This document shows, piece by piece, positions 1 to 10,323 of a DNA stretch of 64,000 bases. A model generated the notes under the pieces. That model was given only the letters and a program-made list of their open reading frames with translations. It was not told the DNA's origin and made no database searches. The stretch is taken from assembly GCA_029378245.1 (NCBI GenBank), contig JARKIF010000016.1, forward strand, positions 992,001 through 1,056,000, written 5' to 3'. How positions within the stretch are numbered: the stretch's first letter is position 1; each line of letters starts with the position of its first letter. The translations under genes and the position numbers were made by a program. The stretch comes from Roridomyces roridus. Taxonomy: Eukaryota; Basidiomycota; Agaricomycetes; Agaricales; Mycenaceae.

Positions 1-1309
1 CCACGCCCGTATTGTGTAGACCAACCGCCGTGAGCCGCTCTCCACTCATCATTCCCATCTCGTTGTCCCCCATCCCGTGATCTCGCATAGAGCCCCGGGC
101 TGGCAGCGCCTGGAACACGACCTCGTTCACACTACGCTCCGCCTCGTTGACGCGCTCCTGCGTGCGCATGTGACCACCGTACATCACACGAGGGAGCCCA
201 GGTATCGTGGGGTCGATAGGAATTTCCTGAATTCCGCGGGTAAGATCGGAGAGTCGAGGAAAGGTAAAGACACACCATAGTGAGAACCCGACCACACTCG
301 GCCACTACACATCCCTTCTCGCAGACCTCCATCAGCCCACCAAACTTGAGCCCCATGGCGTCACGAGCACTGGTGCGCTTAAAGTCGCCCAGCGAGGCTT
401 CTTCGTTCATTATATCGCCTACGAGATATGAGGAAGGAGTAGAACAGGTCCAAGGCTTTGACTGACCATCCATCTGGCGTATCTGTGCCTGCAGCCCATT
501 CAAAATATCCGTCTGCGCCGCAAGATTCTTGTGCTCGGGCCCCATCTTGCTCAGCTTCTTCTCGGCGCTGTCGGCACGCGCGAGTGTCGCCTTGCGCCGC
601 CGCTTGAGTTCATCGAGCGTCTCTTCACGTGTGCGGATGGCTTTGAGGTGCTGAAGTTAAATTAGTATGCTGTTTCAGAGTGGATTCCACCATGCCGCTG
701 CTTCGGAACATGGCCTGACCAAGACTGGCGCAGGCGTTACGCACGTCCAGGCATTACGCCTGTCGAGCGGCAACGTCAATCCGTTTATGAAGACAGAAAC
801 GACAGCCGTCTGACCCTGGCCACCATCTGGACGATCAAACAGCAGGCAGGCAGATGGAAGGGAGCGGAATGGAATGTAGTAACACCCACGTCGCGAATGC
901 TATGCTCTCTGGCTGCATATCCCGAGAGCGCGGCCGAAAAGTGAGCGAGGACGGTCGTTGATGCTCCAAGGACATCCTGTATGAACGCATGAGCGGCGTT
1001 AGCGGCGCTAGAGCATAGAGGAGGAGGAGCAACGGCCACGCACACCGAGATCGTCACCTTCACCCGCACCCCATATCCTCAATGCCTCCCCGGCCTTGGC
1101 AAAGTCCACACTGAGCTTTTGCAAGCTGTCACACGGCCTGAGTATGCAACGCCCGGAACTGAACTGCACAGGGCGACAACGCACGTTATGAGGACGACCT
1201 TCTCCGCTGTGATAAGGTCTTGAAGCGGTCTGAGATCCTTGTTCCCTGAGAGCGCGAGGGCCGGGAGTGTGGTGTTATGCGCGATCTTGGTCGCGGCAGA
1301 CTTGAACAT
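1..1309 (-). CDS. PIL1: Pil1/Lsp1-type eisosome core protein, 3' end outside the window
   Basis: Pil1-family BAR-domain protein, which in fungi scaffolds eisosomes, the furrow-shaped plasma-membrane domains. Six exons can be read, in transcript order 1309..1185, 1125..1044, 976..890, 650..467, 418..276 and 226..1. All junctions are in frame with GT...AG introns of 49-239 nt. The start is the ATG at 1309, giving MFKSAATKIAHNTT. Family hallmarks follow: NKDLRPLQDLI, KAIRTREETLDELKRRRK, KMGPEHKNLAAQT, EEASLGDFKR and LKFGGLMEVCEKG. The usual second half of the BAR region, starting IPIDPTIPGLPR, runs off the left edge, so the stop codon is not seen. No lesion is visible. Family identity is secure. 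The gene symbol is by homology only, because fungi usually have several Pil1/Lsp1 paralogues. Confidence 0.9.
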
Positions 1310-1746
1310 ATTCTGCCTGCCACGGGTGGGTTTGTTGTGGCGGGATTAAATAGTCGATTTGTGAGTATACAGGCAGGTCTTGCTTTCGTCGATTCGTGTC
1401 TTGTAACTGCGGAAGTAGTAAGAAGGAAAGAGGTGGAGAGGAGTGTCGGATGACCACGTGCAATGACGGCCGCGCCGACACTGCCTGCGGCATTATCAAA
1501 AACTCGTAAGGCGGGATGATTCCCGCCGGCTCCCTTCGGCATGTTCACTCAGGTTCACTCTGTGCTCATTTTGGCCTCCGGATTCTCTTTCACCCTTCCT
1601 CGAGCGTGTTTCTTCTTTCCGATCTCCCGGATGAAAATTTCGGCTCAAGTATTTCTGGCTATAAGCGGCGGCCGATTGTCCGCTGTGAGTTGCTGCGGAA
1701 AGCTTATTTTAGACGCAGATCCGCCCAGAATAAGACCAGGGACTCA

Positions 1747-1894
1747 AAAAAGGCACCGGGATGGATTTTATTTAAGCCAACATCCTACCGTTCAAAAAGG
1801 ATGAACCTGGCAACAAACTGAAAAAGGCACCGGGATGGATTTTATTTAAGCCAACATCCTACCGTTCAAAAAGGATGAACCTGGCAACAAACTG
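1747..1894. repeat. Perfect 74-bp tandem duplication
   Basis: Bases 1747-1820 are repeated exactly at 1821-1894. The unit begins AAAAAGGCACCGGGATGG and ends CAACAAACTG. The identity suggests a recent duplication. It lies in the upstream flank of the Pil1 gene but outside any gene model. Confidence 0.9.
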
Positions 1895-3349
1895 CATTGA
1901 CATGACCCCACCTCGAATCGAGCGAGTCACTCCAATTGGACTTCAAGGAGTCATCAGCCTGCGTGAATAGCTCCAAGAGCTTGACCAGAGTCTATTTCTT
2001 TGGAGTTCAACCAATCGGGTGCTTGGGCTCGAATTCGATTCATCCCGATTTCTTGGCCAGGATACGAAAAAGAAAAGAACGGCCTTTAAGGATGTGTAGC
2101 CCCAATGGGACCACACAGTTCGAATCGAACGAGCTGTGTCCCAGGTGAAGGATTGAGGTAATCCTCTGTTAATCAGACACCAATGTTGAGTGTGCTAATG
2201 TCCACTGTGTCCAGTCATTGTTGAAGCCTGCAGCTGGGTCGAAAATTCGCGATATCACTCAGTCTCGAATCGAGAACACGGACCAACTGCCACCTTCAAG
2301 CTTCGAGGCTTCATGAACATCAGCTCAGCTTTCCAATCTCGTGAATGGTTTGGCCAAAAGAATATCAGCATCTCTGGACTCCAAATCGAACACCTTCTGT
2401 ATTGCCGGTTGAATCTGCTCCAACCCACTCTCCTTCGCTCTGATCTATGAATGTGAATGTCAGGAAACGAATTCGAGTCGTTCAGTCCACACCGTCAAGC
2501 CTCAAATTGAACAGTCGGAAAGCGCTCACGGACAAAGTTCAACTTGGCCGGATTAATCGTAACTGGCCGCCGTTCCGTTTCAAGTTGAAGGAGATGGAGG
2601 TGTCCCGATCACTTGCGGAAAAATGTAAAAAGACGGAATCGACGACTCGGACGATGGCCACACAGCTTGAATCGAACAAGTTGACTCTGATCTTCCGCAA
2701 ACGCAGAACGTCGACCTGCACGTTCTTCCCATCTGGATTCTTTCTTCGGTTGCAGCAGCACTGGAGTCTACCCGGGATTCTCAACGTATGCATAGCACGG
2801 AGACACTTCCCTGCTCCAGGCCACTAGGCGTAACGGAATCTCTCTCCAGATTCCAATCATTTGGATGTGGCCTGTCTGTATTGAGTGAGATGAAATCGGA
2901 GCAAAAAGAAGACGTATTCCAATAAAGTAATGTAGCAGACTCGAATCGAACCAGTCTTGGGGTATTGAGACACCACGAAGTTGAAGCCACAGATTTAACT
3001 TTCTAGCCGTCGCTATTGGGGCCTACATACCTGTGACACGGACCCACCTGGCAGGGACAATCCAGAAGCTCGCGTGAGTGTTGGATAGCGACAGACACCA
3101 GCGGTCCAGGGCACATTTACACTCCAGCGCAAGAGAATGTCCCGGCTCCAATCATCCCAGGAGGTTCATCTCGATCAAGATAAATCAATTTGAAGGAAAA
3201 AAAGAAAGCCGCAGTTTGAAGAGCAAGTGGCAAATTCGAATCGAACGAGCCTCGTAGTAATTCCACATCACCAAGTTCAAGTTCAAGTACAGTGCCCACC
3301 CCCCCTCAAAAAAAGGCCTGCCGTCTATTCAATGATGGAACACAGCGAG

Positions 3350-3522
3350 GGCTCGAATCGAACGAGTGTCCAGAGAAGGATTGATTGCTCTCAACAGCAC
3401 CCAATTTGTGTGCTCACTCCCTTTCCACCGGTGGATAAGTTCCACAGGACCGGACCGGGGGTTCTCGATCATTGGCATCACGAAATTTCAACATCCGGCA
3501 AACATGAGCAAATATCAAGGTT
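3350..3522 (-). repeat. SINE-like dispersed repeat, copy 1
   Basis: Begins with GGCTCGAATCGAACGAG, a T-arm-like stem-loop when read on the minus strand. It ends with the shared tail GGCATCACGAAATTTCAAC...CAAATATC. It is the same unit as the copies at 5950-6110 and 9464-9648. Strand is assigned from the T-arm reading TTCGAAT or TTCGATT. Confidence 0.55.
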
Positions 3523-4654
3523 CGACCTCAGCCGTTCATTCCGGGGAATCATTTCGACTCGCCCTCAACCTTCACAGATGCCCATTCACTGGACCCAACT
3601 CAAACCCCAGTTTCTCAAACACGGGACCCAGACCGAAACTTAATTGTGCTCACGCACCCTTCGACCGAAGAGTACTTGAAGGGGTATAGCGGCGGGACCC
3701 TGCATCGTCCATGAGAAATTGATTCACCTCCAAAGGTAGCACATACATTTGAAACCGTATGCAGTAGCATACTAATGGAAAGACTGCGGCGTATCAACGT
3801 CAAGAGGTGGTTTTGGGTGTGAGGGAATCAGAGGGATCGGATCGTGTGTGCCGCTTCCCGAAGAGTTTTTGACGTCGGAGCCACAAGATTGCAGCGCTGA
3901 AGATTAGGATAGGATAACCATAAGCTGGACAAGCACTCTGTTGGGTAGTTTAGCGAGGGAAATATTTAAATGTTCCCCGTGGCCTTGATACTTGCCAACT
4001 GCTGCCTAGGCCGGTCGGTAAGCACGGTGGTGTAGTCTAGTACACTTCCGGGGAGAGCTAATACTTACATGTCGGTCCACGGATAATATCCGCCTAGTTC
4101 CAGATAGTAGTAGTACTCTGAACGATATCCGTGTAGACGCCCCGTTGGGCCGCTCAGCGCTAAAGCCATAAGTCACAGATACTAGCGAAACGCCGTGCTT
4201 CGTGAAACGCGAGGTACCGAGCTGAGTTCAAAAGGCGCCGTATCGGATGATGGTGTCAAACGGACAGGGCTAAACGTTGATCCGTCGAGGCTCGGCCGGG
4301 TGGGTCCAGGACGGCCAATGGGAATCCTGGGATAGACCGCCGTCAGAAATGCCAACATGCTTCAAGGTGCGCGCTCCGTGTCTCCACAATGCATAGGCCT
4401 GTCATGTACCGCACATCACGGCCGGTTGTCGAACGGTGAATGCAGTCTTCCGGACTGTGAGCCCCACAAATTCAGCTAGCTTCGTCGATTTGAGTGTAAT
4501 ACCAATCCCGAGGGCGTCGAGCTAAGTAGTCTAGATCTATTTCAGGGGTGCACGAGTCAACTCCCCACACTCCACCTGGGCCACCCCTGCGAGTTTTTTT
4601 GTCTCCCCCGAGGGCTTCAACTCAGTTCACGGCTCGCTGGTCTTGTAAAGTGGT

Positions 4655-4798
4655 GAATCATGACTCGGGCGTTTGCGCCCCGTGTGTCGGACTGCTGGGT
4701 GTGAAAAGGCGTTAAGCAGTGCTAATAGAACGGGCGATTGAGCCGGGAAAGGTTGGCATCATGAAATTTCAACCTTCAGCAAACACGAACAAATATTA
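4655..4798. repeat. SINE-like dispersed repeat, partial copy 2
   Basis: Shares the middle part (GTCGGACTGCTGGGTGTGAA) and the tail (GGTTGGCATCATGAAATTTC...AACAAATATT) with the other copies. The T-arm head is degenerate or missing. Confidence 0.5.
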
Positions 4799-5025
4799 CA
4801 GTAAACTCAGCTAGTCTAGTCTCAAATTCAGATATGGGGAAAGCTTTCAATGTTCCGGACTAATAGGTGCATCTAGCCTCGAACTGTTCACCCCGTGCGC
4901 GCCTGTGCTCTTATTCCGACTTCCTATAAGAGGTTGAATTCACTGGCGGGACAGGACTCGCGAGATCCCCAGGTCTTTCGCCCTTGTTCCCTTCTCTTTC
5001 CCTTTTTATTTCCCTCTTTTGCTCG

Positions 5026-5559
5026 ATGACGGTCCAGCACTTGAGTGAGCCCACTCACCTCGCTCCCTGACGTCCACGCTCATCGTCCAGCAGCGCTCGC
5101 TAAATTCCGCCACGGCACAACGTGTGAGGAAAAAAAGGAGGCGATTCGTACGGTGTACCTCATGGCCGTCGCCGCACTCACCATCCCCGGCGTCACCGCA
5201 CTCAAGGTCGGGCCCCCAGTCAGCCAAAAGGGCGCGAGAGGATATGAATTCGGTATCATCTCCATCATATCGTCGCGTAGATATATCACTCATCCCTGAG
5301 CTTGATCCAGCTCTCACTGTTGAGTTTGAGGATCTCCAGGCGTTCAGGTGGGTTCCATAACGCGTTGTGTGCACACCCCACTCACTCTCATACAGGGAAT
5401 ACATCCCACATCCACACCATCGGCTGTGAGCGCCCTTGTGTCTTTTTGTGCCTTCAGCTCATCCTTACCATTGACAGCGTCGCCGAGTATATCAGCAACT
5501 TTTCTGAAGGCACCCCGCTTTCATACCAAATTGATACGTCCCGCGAAGCGAGATTGTAA
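5026..5559 (+). CDS. Stress-response alpha/beta-barrel (Dabb) domain protein
   Basis: Small single-domain protein of 109 residues built from five exons: 5026..5044, 5091..5252, 5311..5347, 5396..5425 and 5478..5559. All joins are in frame. The ATG at 5026 gives MTVQHLTALAKFRHGTT, matching the usual Dabb start (hydrophobic strand, then K-F-R/K-x-G-T). The middle carries IPGVTALKVGPP and GYEFALTVEFED, and the end has the family HPHHRLVAEY segment. Dabb proteins form dimeric ferredoxin-like barrels; some cyclise or degrade small aromatic or polyketide-like substrates, and many have no known role. Nothing nearby points to a pathway. Family call is firm, function is open. Confidence 0.8.
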
Positions 5560-5949
5560 CTTGTGATTCACACCACTTTATTCCAAGCCATTACTGTACG
5601 CTCTTTTTGCCTACCAATGTTCGTTCTTATTTACTGGGTGCCTTCTACTTCGTTCTCCCACCGTTTGCATAAGTATGCAATGAAAGCTGCTTCCGCCTCC
5701 ACATGCATGGTCAGCGACATCGATATAGCTCGTGCAGCGCTCCTCGCCCGCATCGCGCATCCTCGTTGCGTGGCGTTCCAGTCAAACCGGTCAGCCGGCT
5801 AAACCAACATCATCTCCCGAATGTCAGCCCAAGTAGCCCATCACAGGGTGTGAACTAGTGAGCTCCAGACCCAACTCCTCTGCCTCCTCGCGAGAGCTTC
5901 AACACGATTTTCTACTCACTCCCCTTTCCAAAAAAAAGTGCTCGGAGGA
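5560..5949. other. Intergenic, nothing recognised
   Basis: Open frames are short and have no family motif. It may contain the 3' untranslated part of the Dabb gene. The SINE-like copy at 5950 follows. Confidence 0.5.
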
Positions 5950-6118
5950 CAACTCATGGCTCGGGCTCGATTCGAACGAGGAGTATTGATACGTCCCTAG
6001 CTTTGGCGTCGCCACACAGCGCGTCAGAGTGTTGAGTGCGAACGCGCTAAATAGTGCCAGATTGAGCTCGGAGGTTGGCATCACGCAATTTCAACATTCA
6101 GCAAACACGAACAAAAGA
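5950..6118 (-). repeat. SINE-like dispersed repeat, copy 3
   Basis: Head GGCTCGGGCTCGATTCGAACGAGG, middle CGTCGCCACACAGCGCGTC, tail GGTTGGCATCACGCAATTTC...CACGAACAAA. The minus-strand T-arm is CCTCG-TTCGAAT-CGAGC, with four of five stem pairs. The tail overlaps the last codons of the sedolisin gene and supplies its stop codon. Confidence 0.65.
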
Positions 6119-8274
6119 TGACTGAGCGAAAGCGGCATGAAGAAGTTTGCTGAACTTGGGTGTGCCCATTCCGGCTGAGGAACAAAATTGAATTAACACC
6201 AAAATTGTTGAAGAAGGGAAACACCTACTCAATGCATCCCACCCCTGGATAGCCTCAAAGGCGATCTTGTACGCAACATGAGTTCGTTCAATGCTCAGGT
6301 CGCAACAGGAAAACACATACAGAAGTGGCAGGACAGACAAGCCCAGTGTTGCGTCCGGCTTTGATATCCGTAAATGCATTCCTATGCTCGTAAAGCCACG
6401 GGTTGAGGAACCCCAACCGTGGCTCCCCGGCATAAAGCAGCCGATCGTTGATGAGCGCTATGATCGCCGCAAAGATGGGGGCAGCGAAACTGGTCCCTGC
6501 ATCCCTCACGGCGTGTCCTTGAGAAAATATCTGCAGGTTCCACGCTTGCGTAGCTACATCGGGATATCCGCGCCCGCTTACGTTGAACCTCCCGGGGAAG
6601 TCTTTCGGGATGCCGGTGGAGAGGAAGTGCTTCACCGCGGATTGCTGGTATTTAGGCTGCAGGAAGAAGTTGGAGAAACTGCCGCCGGTGAGGTTGGCTG
6701 CGATTTCGGGACCGACGCCTTGCGTACCGCCCACGGAGGTCACCCACGGACATGAAGCGGGGAATACCTGCGGTAGGAGTTTGAATACATACAGGGTTCG
6801 TACGAGTCTTGAACTTACTGGAATGAATGTATTGTCCCCACATTGCGTTATGTTGTCATGTGGTCCGCGGACACCGCCCTAGAACCAGTATCATTCGAAC
6901 CCACTCGATTGAGAACGAACAGAATGACGCACATCGCCAGCTGCAAACAGCACGGATATCCCGCGCGCCCCGAGTCTCGCATACCCATCGCAGATCTTCC
7001 TACGAGAGCGTTCAATCCCGTTATGTAAATAGCAGGGTGCACAAACTTACTGTGCGAGTATGAATCCCACATCAGCCTCGTCGAGTCCACTGGACATGGA
7101 CACCACTGAAGGCGGATCATCCAACCCCTCAATGAAGGATATCATGTCCAGAAATGGGTCCGCAATGTCCGTGTCGTTGCCACCAATAGACAACAAGTCG
7201 ACAGGGACCCCAGTTGCCAGACCTGATTCAAAATTGGATGTTTGAGTGGCCACGGAAAATCGCGAAATCCGGAGCTTACCGATTGTATATTCAACATCGA
7301 GATCCGCCTCTGCAACGATACCATCCTGACCTGTAGCGTTGAAGCTGGGATTGTCGAGCTTAATCAGATTGAACGTCGTGTTGGGAGCGATGTCGGGACG
7401 GAATTGCGTCAAGAATGACTGCACGGGTCCTTCAGTCTCAAGCCTATCAGAAAAGTAAATCGATTACCTCCAGAGACCCCGGCGAAGGCACTCTCCCTTG
7501 AAGCGCCGGGAGGAGAATTCTGTTGTGGTGGTGGGAGACGATTGGAGTCAAGGGAATGCCGTACAGCGCTTGAAGACACGCAGGGTTCATCGCGCCTGCC
7601 GGGTCAATTGTATTGCACGATTGTGGGGTCGACGTGGTATTGCGTTTGTAAAATTGAGCACCGCCGGCGTTTTTCTGTTCAGCGGGAACGCTGCGAGGAG
7701 TGTAGAAGAACGTGCTAGGGTGGATAGCTTCTACGTGCCCCACGAGCTGAGCCGGGAGAGACATCGACAATGTGCGGGTGATGGGCTGGGTCAGGTCCCG
7801 ATGAGAGAACCTCTTGAATTGGGCGGCGAAGAGTGCGTTGGCTTGGGAGACTGGCATGGAGAGAGAGACCCAATCACCGTGCACGGAGCGAGACTCCGGC
7901 GTCGCCGCAAGTCCATGCGCTGCCGCGAATGTGTCGAACGCGGCCAACGTCTGGGACGAGGGCTCAACAAATGATTTGACCTGCCGCACTTCATGATCAG
8001 CATCCAACAAAAGCACGATTCATCCACGCACCTCATCCTTTGACAGCCATTTTCTGAACGACGGACTACCCGGTGTCGAAATGGTAATCAACGTATCACG
8101 AAGCCCAGAGGCATTCCGACCGGCCAAGGCGAACCGCAGAGTGATGTTGTCGTTGGAAGGAGCCACACCTTCGTCGATGAATCCCTCGGGGGCTGCTGAA
8201 CGAGTGTGAAGAAGAGACCCCGCTGAGACCGAGAGAATAAATGTAAGAATATGAGCGAGTTTCCATGCAGACAT
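6098..8274 (-). CDS. Sedolisin (S53) family secreted serine-carboxyl peptidase, possible frame break
   Basis: Tripeptidyl-peptidase-like sedolisin. The N terminus is hydrophobic (MSAWKLAHILTFILSVSAG) and a Pro-kumamolisin prodomain follows. Catalytic signatures are present: the E...D pair in AEADLDVEYT, the oxyanion region in CPWVTSVGG, and serine in AGTSFAAP. C-terminal GWDALTGMGTPKFSKLL is also typical. Exons read as 8274..8032, 7980..7468, 7429..7280, 7222..7051, 6999..6933, 6878..6819, 6767..6321, 6265..6229 and 6174..6098. The weak point is around 7450-7580: LYGIPLTP and the next family motif FAGVSG sit in different frames. No normal-length intron joins them, only a 20-nt gap or an indel. 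The last residues FVRVC and the stop come from a dispersed repeat. The family is certain; whether the gene works is not. Confidence 0.75.
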
Positions 8275-8723
8275 GGAAGATGAAGAAAGAAGGAAAATAT
8301 TTGACTGGAGTCCAGGTCAATTGACGGTGCCCTTTTATTGACCAGAGTCAAGGCATCTAAACGCGTGCAGAGCAGGCAGCGCAGTGAACTCATTGATCCG
8401 CTACCTTACCTGGGGCCGCCATGTCTTCATTGATCCGCTACTCGGGGCCGCAATGTCTCGCTTCGTCCTGAAACAGCCGTGTTTCTGTCGGCGGCGGAAA
8501 GCACACGAACGTCGACGCGCCCCAGTGAAGATACCCGAAAATGGTCTAGAGAATATCAGAACGTAAACAGACCGTAGCGCAAATTTCATATGCAGCCCCA
8601 AGTGACGGGATCGCCGACGTACATGGATAGCAGTACTGAACAGTAGGGCAAGAATCTGATGATGGTGGTGGTGTGAAACAAAGAGCGATTTCAAACTCCG
8701 ACATTTGTCATCAAACAAACAAA
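8275..8723. other. Upstream region of the sedolisin gene
   Basis: No gene. Contains a short imperfect direct repeat: TTGATCCGCTAC...GGGGCCGC...ATGTCT occurs at about 8392-8421 and again at 8428-8456. Confidence 0.5.
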
Positions 8724-9000
8724 TACTGTACTATTTCGACCAATCCTTCACTGGGTGTCACGCGTCACCGCCAAAGTTCACCAGATAAGAGATTCACCGA
8801 GCGGCCATCAGATCAAATTTCCTTATCTGGACTGATGACATCAATCGGATCACGTATTCCGTCTGAAATTGATGGGAAATCACTGTTTCCCGAGTTGCCG
8901 AAGCGAAAATTTTGAACGTCACCGGTCACCGCGTACAAAATCCTTCATTTCACGAGGGCCCGTCACGCGTCACTGAATCTTTGGTCGAAATAGTACAGTA
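8724..9000. mobile_element. MITE with TA target duplication (Tc1/mariner-like)
   Basis: A 277-bp element including the TA at each end. The left end reads TACTGTACTATTTCGACCAA. The right end is its reverse complement, TTGGTCGAAATAGTACAGTA, and the pairing continues imperfectly to about 40 bp. No transposase frame is present, so the element is non-autonomous. TA duplications point to the Tc1/mariner group. Confidence 0.85.
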
Positions 9001-10323
9001 GAATCCATTTCAAATCCATGTTGAACGTTCAATCCATGACCCCGCGCGCCACTGTACTACTTCTCCGTCTCCCTCACCCAAGAGGTTCAACCTATTGGCA
9101 GGACAGGAGCCGCCAAGGTTCCGCGGGTATTCCGTCAAAAAGCTGCAATTGAAAATCTGGGCTCGGAGACTCGGGCTACTGGGAATATTAATCTGAACGG
9201 ACTTACTTCCCAGCCGTGAGCGTCGCACGGCTCACTATATAATTCACAAGGAGTAACCCAGCAATTGAATTCGGAGACGCGGGAATCAAGAAATTCAAGC
9301 ATTCGGCAAACCGGGATCCTCTACATCAATTCGACTCCTGAGTCCTCCGAACTATGCGCACAACCAATTCAGCTAGTCTGGTAAATGTGTGAACTCCACC
9401 CAAAAGCGTACCGATGTAAGTACCCCCGCCAAAAAAAAAAAAAGGATACTTCCTCCCGTCAATGATGGCTCGGGTTCGATTCGAACGAGCAGTATTGATC
9501 TAATACGTCCCTAGCTTTGGCGTCGCCACACAGCGCGTCGGAGTGCTGGGTGTGAACGCATTGAATAGTGCCAAGATTGAGCTCAGAGGTTGGCATCACG
9601 AAATTTCAACATTCAGTAGACACGAACAAATATCAAAGTTGACACTTCAGTAGCCTGCTTGGACCGCGACTTGACCACAAACTCCCTAGCCTCCGGATTA
9701 ATTCCAAACTCGAACTTCTCAAATACAGCTCCCCTTTCAAGTATCCGCGGTGAATCATTTCAGCCTTGTCCTTTTTAAGGTTTTTAGGGGCCCGCGTTGA
9801 GACGCTCAACCTACCCTACATGGAACTGCCCCGACCCATCTTGTCCGATGTCCCACAGAAGATTGCGTTCAAGTAGAATTTATTATTGGCATTGCATGAT
9901 TCGGAAGGGCACTCCGATGGTGAGATGCCGTAGTGTAGGGTACGATTGCTGGCATCCCTGAGGGAGCGTCAACTTCATCTATTCAAGATCCCGCTAGCCT
10001 ACATCTCTCTTTCCTTTTCTTCTTCAAGAATTTAGAATCAAAGCGAAAGGATGAGGAGTATATATTATCTGTGTAGAATCGTTGGATAATACGCGCCCGA
10101 GATCATCGTTGGATGAGGGAATAAGGATAATCCCGAACAGTCCGAACACTGCCATCCAATGAGAATCATGCTCCGAAACCTTCTTTGGCTCGCAACCGAC
10201 CGGTGGCCAGAATTTTCAAGAAAGAAACTTCTGACATTATCGTTGCTGCTGTACAAGAAAACTCTACGAAACAGTTGTACTTCGTATCATAAACGGGACC
10301 CATCTACGCAAAAGGCCCAGAAA
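9001..10323. other. Intergenic with one SINE-like copy
   Basis: No supported gene. Part of 9085-9130 (CAAGAGGTTCAACC...GGCAGGACAGGA) resembles 4929-4960, suggesting another dispersed repeat. The SINE-like copy at 9464-9648 is listed separately. Confidence 0.5.
9464..9648 (-). repeat. SINE-like dispersed repeat, copy 4 (best preserved)
   Basis: Runs from GATGGCTCGGGTTCGATTCGAACGAGC to the tail GGCATCACGAAATTTCAACATTCAG...AACAAATATC. It matches 5950-6118 over almost its whole length. On the minus strand the head is GCTCG-TTCGAAT-CGAAC, close to a tRNA T-arm and polymerase III B box. Confidence 0.65.

Larger units (their letters stand above)
1310..5025. other. Repeat-rich intergenic region
   Basis: No gene supported over 3.7 kb. 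Open frames here are short and lack family motifs. The stretch holds a 74-bp tandem duplication and many copies of a T-arm-like motif (core TCGAATCGAAC) near 2118, 2679, 2941, 3236 and 3355. It also holds SINE-like repeat copies near 3350-3522 and 4655-4798. Confidence 0.6.

Noticed and set aside
2447..2827. 126-codon plus-strand frame
   Set aside because: Lies in the T-arm-motif repeat cluster, has no family motif, and a minus-strand frame overlaps it.
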